56,311 bases of DNA. Origin: Plantago elongata (lineage: Eukaryota > Streptophyta > Magnoliopsida > Lamiales > Plantaginaceae). A model generated the notes under the pieces. That model searched no databases. It was not told the origin of the DNA and worked only from the letters and a program-made list of their open reading frames with translations. Location of the stretch: assembly GCA_036897095.1 (NCBI GenBank), contig JAYMSP010000357.1:1-56311 (forward strand), given 5' to 3'. Shown piece by piece: positions 46,402 through 56,311 of this stretch (positions are counted from its first letter, which is position 1; each line of letters starts with the position of its first letter). The position numbers and the translations under genes are program-made.

Positions 46402-49400
46402 ATGAAGAACTGGAAGAATTTGATACACCTTTTTGTTACGATTTTTCTATCGTGTTTCGCAATGTTGGTAGTGAATCCGGCTATTGCTGATGTTACCATG
46501 GATGCCGTTTGCCCCGGTCAAGATGAATGCTCGCTCGCCATTTACTTGACAGGCTTCCAACAAGCGGTATGTCATCTAAACTATATCTATAAATTTAGAA
46601 AGATTTTTCTTTAAAAAATGATAAAAGTGATTCGAATCCAAACTCTTAATTGAAGGTGAAGTATAAAGATTTTGATTGTTTAGAACGCCGTATTTAAATT
46701 TCAAATATACTTGTTATTACAAACAATTAAGTTTCTTTGTATAGTTTATGGTCTCTTCAATACTATTAATTAACTTGCAGCACCATTTTTTTAAGCACAA
46801 TGTTTTCAAAGAATCGTTCATAGTGAAAGATTTGTAATTTCTAAAGCGTTAATATATTTTAAAAAACTGTAAGATTTATTGTATCTTGTAGTTTGTACCT
46901 AATATATTGTATTCTCAAAAGAGTTAAAACATTGTCGATTTTAATAAATGCAACTTGGTACATCATTGAATATGTTTGTCCTCATGTCTTCTATAGCTCC
47001 ATAAGATCGAGTAACAAGAGTACAAGACAGTCTGTTTTTTGTCATCCTTCACGAGTCCATAATGGACAAGTAATCAATATTCAATGGCAACTAGCCGCCA
47101 ATAACACATTTTTAGGATATGATATTACCATGGTAGGCCTACTACTATTACTATTATTGTTAGTCAACAAATACGGGTAATATATACCTTAAAGTGGACT
47201 ATATCATATGCATCTGAATCGAAATTATCCATATTGAAAACGTTTATATTGTTAATGAAATAAATTTTATTATAATATAAAAAATTCAATCTTAAAGATA
47301 TTATTATTTTTATTAATAACATCGATAATTTTCTTAACAATTTAAAACTGTCTCTAATAAATTTGTTGGAGCTCGCCTCTAAAAATACTTCCTCTACCTA
47401 AAATAAAGAAGAACAAATCGCCTTCAACAATTCACTAAACCAAGTCATTATCTCACCTAATTCTACATTTCTACTCTTTTGAAATATTCAAGATACTTTT
47501 GTTGCGGCTCATATAATTTAGCGTTTAAATGCTCTTATGTCTAGACAAGAAAATAAAAAGTAAAATAGTCTCAATTGGTTTAAGATATAGTCATATGGTA
47601 TGACTTTTAAATATCAGGGTCAAATCGCACAAAACGACTAACATGAGGGGTATATCGTAATTTACCATTCTGAAACATTTTGCCGCCAGAAAACATAAAC
47701 AGCTACTTTTAGTCCAGTTTATTGACCTTGGATCATACAATTTCTGCAGATTTCAGGACTAGGATCTGTAATCGTGATGCCGCTGATCGGAACTCTATCC
47801 GATGTCTATGGTCGAAAACGCATGCTTGCGATCCCTCTGACCTTTTCTGTCATGCCTTTATGTATGCAACTGGCCCATAACTGAAGTTAGCTAACTCTGA
47901 TTTGATTACTCTCCTCTGTTTGAATCTTGACATTTTTCGCACAATTTGCAGTGATCATGTCGATTAAGAGGACGACACATTTCTTCTATGCTTACTACAT
48001 CTTGAAGACCTTAACTTCCATGGTCTGCGAAGGCGGTGCAGTGTGCATCTCTTTGAGTTACTTGGTAATTGATTTGAAACCCTCTCAGAGGCATTTCACC
48101 GAACTGATATGTTCGTCTGTACAATTAGGCTTTTTTAGATGTTCATTTCCTGTTTTCTCATATTCAGTTCCATTTACAGGCTGACAATGTATCGGAAGCC
48201 AAGCGTGTGACTGCGATTGGATTCTTGTGCGGTACAGTATCCGCTGCAACTGTTGTTGGCACATTGACTGCCCGGTTACTTCCCACTGCACAAATATTTC
48301 AGGTGGCAGCAGCCGCGTCTATTCTTGCTGTAGTTTACATGAGATTATTTCTTAAAGAAACGCCTCGGCCAACTGCTGATCCTTTAGAAGTGCCAATCTT
48401 GAAATCAGCAAATGATACTACTGAAAGTGTAGTGAAGCTTTCACTACCTAAGGAAATTATTCGATTGCTTCAGAGCAGCTCCACAGTATCACTTGCTTCG
48501 ATGATTGCATTCTTCAATAGTCTTGGTGAAGCCGGAATTCAAGCCTTTTTAATGGTAATGTCATCTCCTCATACATCATAGTTGCGCACTACTACCAAAA
48601 TCACAGTTCAATGTAATCTAATCTTGGCCTTTTCAACACTCTGCAGTATTACTTGAAGGCAAGATTCCACTTCCAGAAGGACGAATACGCTGATATCTGT
48701 CTTATTACCTTCGTTGGGGCGACTTTTTCAAGCGTATGTTCCAATCATCTTGCCAATGAAATACGTCTATAGTCATATTAGTTACATATCATCGACTTAT
48801 CTGAAGCTTATTCAATTCTGCAGTTGGTGTTGATGCCTACACTAGGTCCAATTGTTGGAGAGGAGACATTGCTTTGCGTAGGACTTTTTGCTGGATTCAT
48901 GAATGTAAGCAACTCACTACCCTCACCAAGCCTCATCTACAGTCTATTGTCTATACAGCGTATTTGGTGAACGTTCTGTATCTGATCTTATGATCTTATC
49001 TTGTGCAGATGTTACTCAACAGCATAGCATGGGCGACCTGGGTACCGTATGCTTCTGCTTTACTAGGAGTCCTCCTTTCCCTAGCCAATCCAAGTGTGAG
49101 TTTCATTCCTTATTATATCATCTAAGTTTCCCGCACAATTACACCTATCAACTGGTTTGATGACGTAAAATTTGATAAGCGAATTGTTAACATGTACAGA
49201 TAAGAAGCATTGTCTCCAAACAAGTCGGACCGTATGAACAAGGAATTGCTCAAGGATGCCTCATGGGAATAGCTGCATTAGCAAATGTTGCATCTCCAGT
49301 AATCTTCAGTCCACTCTCAGCTTTGTTTCTGTCAGACGACGCTCCTTTTAAATTCCCTGGCTTCAGCATGCTCTGTGTAGGCCTTGCTATTGTAAGAACA

Positions 49401-49657
49401 TCAACTTTACAACTATTTCATTGCAAATCTTTGGATTGCTTACTGATCTCTCATTGTTGTGCTTTTACGTGCAGTTTGTAGGTTTCGTTCTAAGTTTGGT
49501 GTTGAAGTTAAATCCTAAATTTTCAATGCAAAGAAGCCGTAGTGACCCCGGCTTGCCAGCCTATGTCAAAGAAACACAGCCATTCAATCAACCAATTCAG
49601 AAGTCCCAATCGATCTTACGTAGAACCTTAACAAATCGAGCAATCGACCAAGTATAG
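46402..49657 (+). CDS. MFS transporter D, TetA/HIAT1-like (9 exons, 464 aa, extended C-terminus)
   Basis: Exons: 46402-46566, 47750-47861, 47952-48064, 48180-48554, 48647-48733, 48824-48904, 49009-49095, 49200-49391, 49475-49657. The first eight exons match B and C in length. Starts MKNWKNLIHLFVTIFLSCFA, and motif A is GTLSDVYGRK. The last exon runs past the position where B and C stop (GCC TAA there, GCC TAT here) and adds 31 residues, a polar Gln/Ser/Arg-rich tail beginning YVKETQPFNQPIQKSQS. Small changes elsewhere include LLNSIAW for LLDSIAW and KETPRPTADP in the loop. Same inferred role as B and C. D is the most diverged of the three. Confidence 0.93.
46612..46668 (-). repeat. SINE family 2 relic in intron 1 of MFS gene D
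   Basis: AAAAGTGATTCGAATCCAAA then CTCTTAATTGAAGGTGAAGT corresponds to the box B side of family 2 on the minus strand. The box A side is not recognisable. Confidence 0.3.
47215..47390. repeat. AGACGG-type MITE relic in intron 1 of MFS gene D
   Basis: AAATTATCCATATTGAAAAC, TTGTTAATGAAATAAATTTT, AACATCGATAATTTTCTTAA and CTGTCTCTAATAAATTTG follow the order of words seen in 29478-29710. Confidence 0.4.
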
Positions 49658-51457
49658 ATTGGAACACCAGGTTTACGTGCTTCAGGATATAAATTCCTAC
49701 GTGGATGGAGGACCTCAGAGATTCACTAATCTGAACAGAAGATTATACAAGAATCACAACACCAACTCCTCATTCGAAGACTACGAACAAAGTTCTACGT
49801 TTTCTCTCTTTCTCTCTAACTGTCTCTCTCAATCTATGGATGAATGTATGTATGAATGTAGGGTATGTATGAATTATAGTTATCGACAATTACACATTGT
49901 AATCCTATATATATAAAAATCTTGAGAAGAATACTTCCTATGATATCTCACAAATAGATTTCTGTTTTGTAATAGAAATTCTCATGGTTTTTTTTTAGAT
50001 ATAGTGGTCTTGTAACGTATCAGTTCGCAAAGTTCTTAGAGTCCGTAAAATTTGATTTATTGCTTGGGAAACATGAGTTGTATAGAAATCTTTTGGAAAG
50101 GTATTTGGATTCCTATGCTAATGTCAGGATAACATGCGATTTGTTTGTCACTGATTAATCTATCCTACTACGATTCCTGATAGAGTTATGAGTGCATATC
50201 AAAGTAATATATCGAAAATCTAGATAAAACTTAATTACTATGGTAGATAATACTCGCATTAACATGTATAAAACCTTATTTTATGGTGCCAAGGAATTAG
50301 TTTAGGCCAAGAGTGCCCGAGAACCTATGGTAAATTGCCGCCTTATAGAATTACCAGGTAAAAGCTCGTAATCAACGCATCACCGATAGTTGAGCGCAAC
50401 CTTAACATGGCAATGATAAATACTCATATACACATTGCATAGAGATATAACAAACAACATAATTAGTCAATTCATACAATATCGGAGTAGCCATGAGCAT
50501 ATCAAGGGATCTTCGTGGAATTTTGTGTTCTCCGTATTTTCTCTTTAAGTTTTTTGATCTATTCGTTTGCATTTTAAAATTAATTCGATAAACTTGTTTA
50601 GATGTTTTGAGGTAAAATTTTAATTTTTTAATATTATAGTTCTCTTTTGGAAATTATAATAATAGTAATATAATTTGTAATATGTAAAAAAATTGTCTTG
50701 AATTTAGTAAAAATGATCTTGCGCTTAACATTCATGTTCTTAAGGTTCTTAATCGATATAACTTTTGAATTGAGTTCCCCACCTAGAATTTAGATTCTTA
50801 AAGCTCACTTACCATAACTTTAAGTTTCTAACTTGCAATTATATCTTACTTTATAGTTGATTACTAATAAATTTATAAAGTAACTCCCCATGAAATAAAA
50901 TAATGTCATATACTAATATTCTCCTTATTGTTTACGTGTTGAAAATTAATGTCGACATTTTTTTATTGGATACCAACTAAGTTAGCCATATTTGTTACTA
51001 ATAGGACTGTAATTTTCCGGCAACGTATTTTGTTAGGGAAGACCCTATTGACATTTTTATTGAACGAATATGAAAATATAATTAACTCATTTTTATGTTG
51101 ATGAAAAATAAAAAAAGACTATTCAATCCAGAGACATTATCACATAATTATACAAAATTATTTTATTAAATTACGTTTAATGAATTTACAATGATTCTAA
51201 TTAATGATGAATTATCCAAATTACTTCTAGTAGTGAATGTAACGAGAAATAACTGTACAAAGAATTGAGAATGAATATATATATAATTGGAATCTTGGAG
51301 ATAGACAATAATTTATATATTATATGGATTGGAATTGTTAATAGCTTCATCACAGATGTCTACTAATAAATTATCGTAGTTGTAAACAACTTAATAAAAA
51401 TATTTTAATTATTTAAACATCCGAATCCATGATGTCAGATCATGTTTAAAGTCGATT

Positions 51458-51522
51458 TTAGTGTTTCGTCGATGTTCACTTTGACTGAATTAGTGTTTCG
51501 TCGATGTTTCACTTTGACTGAA
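51458..51522. repeat. Tandem duplication, two units of 32 and 33 bp
   Basis: TTAGTGTTTCGTCGATGTT followed by CACTTTGACTGAA occurs twice head to tail. The second unit has one extra T. Confidence 0.85.
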
Positions 51523-52715
51523 AATCGAGGGATTTGTTTGAGATTCTTATAAAACTTATAGGTTCTTGACAATGAAAAGTTACATCTTTTTGAAGGAGTT
51601 GAATTGCAATTGGTTAAACCTTTTAAATAAAAAAGAAATTTATTTTTTGAAGTTTTGTAAATTTATTTAGCAATTTATTAACTGTAACTGTAAGAAATCT
51701 ACTTTTCAGTCCAAATTTTTTTTACTTGGCTGAAATCATTTTTGTGGCTATGATTAATTCAAACCAACTTGATTTTTTTCATCTCATTCTTCTGAAAGAT
51801 TGATTTTGCAATCACCGTCGAACAAATCAATGATTCCTTGTCATCGTTTATTCACTACTTCTCGATCAATCTAATCTCATTCATCTATTTTTGCATTTCG
51901 CTATTCGTTCTTCGATAGTTCATTCGCCTCACTCTAAATTCTATATTATCCATCGATTATACAATTCCCCCAGTTGATGATATGAACGACGGTGATGTGA
52001 TTTAACTTATCATTTAGATTACCTTTGATACCACATGCACCTATGGTAATCTACTACTTTCAACCAATCACGCAAATTCATTCGCTCCACTCTCGAATCA
52101 ACACAAGCATGATGTTTTGTTAAGTTAATGATGAAATAAAACAATTGTGATTTTGATTGAATTAATTTAATAAATGCTTTAATTTTTTATTAAATTTATA
52201 TTTTTATTGGTTTTTATGTTATTTTAATATAATAATTTATTTAATCATAATAGTATTCGAGGTTGATGTCTATGGATTTGTCTTATCAAGGCGAATTCAA
52301 ATATATGTTCATAAAATTTTATTATATTTATAGATAAAGTTATATGAAATTTAATAAAAAAGGTATATATGATTGAGTAATAATATATAGAAGATCCAAA
52401 AACTTACCATTTGCAATGAATGTACTTATAGTTTTTGGTAGCATAACAATTGTAGGTTTGGAAAATAGGATTTAAATGGTGCTAATTCAACATATTTCTT
52501 GGCTTTGAGATAGCCCATCAACTTTAAATAATATAATAGTGATTGTCTGTTGAGGATGAGAAAGTGGACAATATGACACAATATTTAATTAAATTTCTTT
52601 TATCTTAGTTAGGAAAGATTCTTTAAATGTATTATGCCATATAGATGCTACTATAATTTGCCCATATTAACTTGAGATATATGTTAGAGGCAATTGCATT
52701 TAGAGCTTTACTCAT

Positions 52716-52726
52716 CTATAAATAAG
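52716..52726 (+). promoter_or_regulatory. TATA box of the S1-type gene
   Basis: CTATAAATAAG lies about 32-42 bases before the ATG at 52758, implying a very short 5' UTR. Confidence 0.5.
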
Positions 52727-52757
52727 ATCATGTTTATTCATTAAAATTTGAGCAGAG

Positions 52758-53183
52758 ATGTCTCCATTTTTGCATGTTATTTTTATCCTTATTGTATTAT
52801 TTATCACTTCAAAAGCACATACATGGGACCTCAATTATGTCTATATCTATGGTGATATAAAGGGAGAAAACACCGTCGCTCATCCTTACACTAAGGAATG
52901 GATTGCTCCTCAGGATTTTGGTAATGAAACACTTTCATATGGTAAATCATATGGTTTTTCGGTCGGATGGGGATGGGCCTTTAAGCCCAAATATTATTGT
53001 AACTTTTATACCAATTATGATGGTGGTAATTATGGGGTTTATACACAACCCCAGAGACGACATTGTGGTCATCATTGTGCCTGGTACATACGAGCAAGTG
53101 GCCCTTGCTTGAAAGATGAGAATAAAAGGCTTCTTTGTCAGATCTGGAAGGATCCAAATATGAAAATTCATAGAATGTACTAG
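52758..53183 (+). CDS. Plant self-incompatibility S1 family (SPH-type) secreted protein, 141 aa, single exon
   Basis: The N-terminus MSPFLHVIFILIVLFITSKA is a strong signal peptide, probably cleaved after SKA. The mature part (about 120 aa) shows the family pattern: a YGFSVGWGWAFKPKYYCNFY region, a CAWYIRASGPC motif near residues 112-122, and a final LCQIW. The five cysteines of the mature part (YYCNF, RHCGHHC, GPC, LCQ) fit the disulfide-bonded beta-sandwich fold. Single exon and ~140 aa are normal for the family. Poppy S1 (PrsS) is the pollen-rejecting member; most other members (SPH) are secreted proteins of unknown function, so no self-incompatibility role should be assumed. The stop codon lies 7 bases before a palindrome. 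Confidence 0.9.
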   Translation: MSPFLHVIFILIVLFITSKAHTWDLNYVYIYGDIKGENTVAHPYTKEWIAPQDFGNETLSYGKSYGFSVGWGWAFKPKYYCNFYTNYDGGNYGVYTQPQRRHCGHHCAWYIRASGPCLKDENKRLLCQIWKDPNMKIHRMY

Positions 53184-53189
53184 CACTAA

Positions 53190-53209
53190 CCCGTGACGTG
53201 CGTCACGGG
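53190..53209. repeat. Perfect palindrome just after the S1-type gene
   Basis: CCCGTGACGTGCGTCACGGG: two perfect 9-base arms with a TG centre, GC-rich in an AT-rich setting. It could form a stable hairpin in the 3' UTR or mark the end of a transposable element. Confidence 0.85.
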
Positions 53210-53729
53210 ATGGTTTACTTCAAATATTAAATATGATGACAAAACTAAAAATATCAGTAAGCACAATAAAATGAAAGGAAAAGATTGCTTCAAGTAATGT
53301 GAGAAAAGGTATAACCATATAGTAGTATTTCAATCATCGAGAAGAAAGTAACAAAGTATTGAGGTTGAATAACTGTAAATGTAATAGAAAAAAATAATAA
53401 TTCATAGATAGTCCACTTAGACAATAATCCATGCCATGTCCACAATAAAAAATAAATTAATCAAGAGAATAATGTAATCATTATGTAAACAACTTTGGTT
53501 ATGGGTCAGTTCGTAGTTCTTCTATATATTACGTATACATGTTTTATTTAAAAAAATCAGAATAAAATATAAAAGTATACACTACAATCAATAGGTTTGT
53601 TCCACAACTATGCGGTGGTATGTGGTCACCCACCGCAAATAAAAAATAAAATATTATAAAAATATAGTTTCAAATGTTACGGTTGTTTACCAACCACCAC
53701 TCTCCCGCCCTCCACGAGTCGGGTTCGTT

Positions 53730-53965
53730 ATAGAGATCAAGAAAGAAGAGAGAAGATCCAAGAGAATTTCCCGAATAGAGAGTTTATGCACGATCCTACT
53801 TCTCGATTCGTAGCGGAGATCAAGAACGTACATAGAATATCGAAGACAGTTTTCCCGCCTAGTTTGTATTTGGCTAAACCCCCTGCCCCCACCCCCCGTC
53901 CGGTTATTATGGATCAAGAAAGTATATAGATGATCGAAGAGAGTTTTCCCACCTACATAGTGTCT
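53730..53965. repeat. Three imperfect tandem units of about 85-95 bp
   Basis: GATCAAGAA... followed 30-40 bases later by TTTCCCG/TTTCCCA recurs at about 53735, 53818 and 53912. The units carry related AGATCAAGAAAG and TCGAAGA(C/G)AGTTTTCCC words. Spacing is about 84 and 95 bp. C-rich runs separate the last two. Confidence 0.5.
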
Positions 53966-55669
53966 GCAAATTCCCCCCTCCACCGACGTAGCAAAAATTG
54001 TAGTTGTTACTAAATTAATCGTAAATTGTTACGCTGGATCTTGTAACATAGGTATGAAACGAGTTCGAGCATGTGCCAGACTAGACCTGAACATCATTAT
54101 TTCGAACATTGTTAAATTCGGGTTAGATAGAACTAGTACTTCCAGCCAGAGATCGTATCAGAGAACTCTTATACCTCATCCTACCAAACAAATCTTACAC
54201 ATAAAGAAAATGAAATTGAAAGTCTTCACATGTAATATGTTATTTATATACATGTAAAGATCAACATATCGCCAATTAGTTCACATGTATCTCTTCTATA
54301 TTTTGGAAATGTAAGAGTGCACGTCTAATACACTATTTATAGAACAATCTCCGAAGATCAGTTGAATGAACTATAACAAGCATAGATCCAAAGGTCCTCA
54401 TAACTGGACTCATGTCTATTAAAGAAAATTAATACTCTCAGTTGAATGAACTCACTTACATATATTTTATTAACTCGCAAGGTATATTAGTCACATTTTG
54501 TCAATGAGAAACTCATTCAACTAATTTTCGTGATGGTGAAGAACGAACATGTGCTCAAAGTTATTCTTCCTTATCCTAGTTGTTCAGAATAAACTTTGAC
54601 TCTATATTTTTGCGCATCAATCTCTGCATATTAAGAATCACAAATTAAGAGAATTCCTCTCATATCAAAGTCAAATATATCCTGAATAATATTTTACAAC
54701 CACTTCAACCCCATATGATATAACCTATTGTCAATAATAGAAACATGAAATTTATCTCAGTTCATATCAAATAAAAAAAAAAAACATTCAAGAAGAGTAT
54801 GCACAAATTACATTTAAGTACACCATTATAGAAGATAATATTTTTGTTAGCCGACTTTATGAATTGAAAACATGCGAATTATAAAGTTGAATTTTTTTAT
54901 ATGGATTCGTATAAGATAATATTTCTCGGAGTTTTTGATATAAATTTACATGAGATTTTATAGAAACAATACTAACGAAATTCATATAATAAACAAACAG
55001 TGAAAAATATATTGATTGAAAATGTAACTAATTCCATAAAATTCTTGTGGCGATAACGCAATATATAGTTTACGTTCAATACTAAATTGAAATGGGAAAA
55101 TAGAATAAATTAATCAAAAGAACTGTCCGAGTCGGCAATGAAATTCACACAGTTTAACATGAATTTACGGGGCTTAAGTTCGATTGAAGTTTTAATACTT
55201 TTTTGTATTGTAGTTTAATTTGTATTGATTCAGTTTTTTAAGGCATATTTTGTGATGCAGAGCTCAATACTAAAGTACATCATTTATCATGTACACATAT
55301 AACTAACTTTGATAGATACATGTTAAAATTACCTTTACAGCACAAAAACAATCACTTAATTACACTTTGATCCCTATTAGTTCAACAATAACATATAGGT
55401 CTATTTTTTCATATATGTCCTTATTTTGTCAATTTGAAAAGGTATCCCTTATTCCTTCCTAATTGAACTTAAATTCCTAATTTTTCATTTTTTTGTTGAG
55501 TGTCTTATTTATTGGTTAATACCATGACTTAAAAAATTATAGGGGCATTTTATAATTTTTTTAAATAAATATAATTTAATTAATATACGTAGTTTACGGA
55601 CTTAAATGCACAATCATATATAATTTTCAGACCAATTGAAAGTTTGATTGAAATTTAAATGTGGGAAGG

Positions 55670-55925
55670 ACAATAGAGCTCCACCGGAGATGGGTTGAGC
55701 TTTGTAACCAACTCTGATGGGGCAGTGTACGACTCCATTCAGAGTTGTTTTAACATTTCCAATGGAGAATAGAAGTTATTTCTACATCTCAATCTTGAGC
55801 ATCTCCGATTGGAGCTGTAAATTGCAACTCCAATCGAAACTGAACAACTATGGTGGCTTCACACCGGAGCAACTCCAGTCAGCAAATTGTGCAAACAGGA
55901 GCTCATTGGCCACTTTCAAATTTTT
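55670..55925. repeat. Inverted-repeat-rich segment (possible MITE)
   Basis: Contains GAGCATCTCCGATTGGAG and the perfect inverted pair CGATTGGAG (55806-55814) / CTCCAATCG (55828-55836), with further GGAG/CTCC words (CTCCACCGGAG, CACCGGAGCAACTCCAG) on both sides. GAGCATCTCCAA-like ends are common in plant MITEs. Boundaries uncertain. Confidence 0.45.
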
Positions 55926-56311
55926 ACCTTTTTTTTCTTCGAATTTCTAACATAATTTTCATTTTATTTATTAAATTGTTCGATAAGGATATGCTTTATG
56001 AAAATTATAAACATATGTATATTTTTTGTCTATATCTTCTATGTTATATTGCCACTTCTAGGTCAAATTACAATTGTGTACTGCTAATTTGCTATTTTTT
56101 AATTTATTTGGAAATTGAAATATCGTTACTAAAAATGATGTCAACATTTTAATTTTTTTATTTTTATTTATTTTAATTGAATTTCTTAAGCACTATTTCA
56201 AGGCTATACATTGGGCAAGTATCAATCTAAAATTCAAAATTGTTGTATAGAGTTTAGTTAGGCCACATCAAATGGAGTTAGACATGTAGTATAGTAATTA
56301 AATTTATAATT

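Larger units (their letters stand above)
49658..52757. other. Intergenic between MFS gene D and the S1-type gene; no gene recognised
   Basis: The first ~250 bp is probably the 3' UTR of gene D; the frame at 49659-49916 is not supported. The rest is AT-rich. A 32/33-bp tandem duplication lies at 51458-51522. The sequence at 50280-50420 is somewhat less AT-rich and unexplained. Confidence 0.5.
53184..56311. other. Repeat-containing DNA to the right edge; no gene recognised
   Basis: After the palindrome come three imperfect ~90-bp units (53733-53960), then AT-rich DNA, then a segment with nested inverted repeats at 55670-55925. Open frames at 53687-53983 (minus), 54054-54257 and 55717-56152 have no family features and overlap repeats. 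Confidence 0.5.

Noticed and set aside
49659-49916. 85-codon frame just after MFS gene D
   Set aside because: It follows the gene D stop by one base, in another frame, and ends in simple CTCTCT repeats; best read as 3' UTR.
1-56311. CRISPR arrays, operons, rRNA genes or organelle inserts
   Set aside because: No regularly spaced repeats, rRNA-like blocks or organelle gene fragments were seen; all genes are nuclear plant types with introns or known intronless families.

Overview
This window is nuclear DNA from a flowering plant, most likely a eudicot. It is AT-rich, its genes are split by GT-AG introns, and long intergenic stretches are filled with decayed SINEs, MITEs, LINE fragments and one LTR-like remnant. 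The protein families are plant families: tau-class glutathione transferases (GSTs), a PLATZ zinc-finger factor, plant TetA/HIAT1-like major facilitator (MFS) transporters, and a plant self-incompatibility S1-type secreted protein. The repeat style (a MITE rich in GAACT repeats, and MITEs ending in AGACGGTCTCT-like sequence) reminds me of Caryophyllales genomes, but that is only an impression.

Left part (1-11.8 kb). A partial gene runs off the left edge on the minus strand. A tandem cluster of tau GSTs follows: three intact two-exon genes (3156-4127, 5404-6722, 10715-11775), each encoding 217 aa with the intron at the same place, plus one relic (4591-4782). Between the third and fourth copies lie a minus-strand PLATZ gene (7503-8649) with a one-base frameshift in exon 1 and an RNase H-like retroelement fragment (8980-9396).

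Middle and right (14-50 kb). Four paralogous MFS transporter genes lie in the same orientation. Gene A (14134-20658) has 14 exons, encodes 441 aa, and carries an antisense LINE fragment in intron 11. After about 13.5 kb of repeat-rich DNA come three closely similar 9-exon genes: B (34220-37040, 433 aa), C (40779-43665, 433 aa) and D (46402-49657, 464 aa). B, C and D share promoter blocks extending about 1 kb upstream, so the duplicated unit is about 6 kb. They lack five introns present in A but keep the other eight at matching positions. D has a longer C-terminus because the stop codon of B and C is replaced by a sense codon.

Right end (50-56 kb). An intronless S1/SPH-type secreted protein gene (52758-53183) is followed immediately by a perfect 9-bp-arm palindrome, then repeat-rich DNA without a recognisable gene.

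How the parts relate. The GST and MFS clusters are two independent tandem expansions of families often linked to xenobiotic or metabolite handling. No shared pathway can be shown from sequence. The best-supported notable points are the intron-number difference among the MFS paralogs, the promoter blocks conserved within each family (one split by a SINE-bearing insertion), the SINE with a clear target-site duplication, and the frameshifted PLATZ gene. I did not find a clearly novel system; what I see is a record of tandem duplication, intron turnover and transposon insertion.
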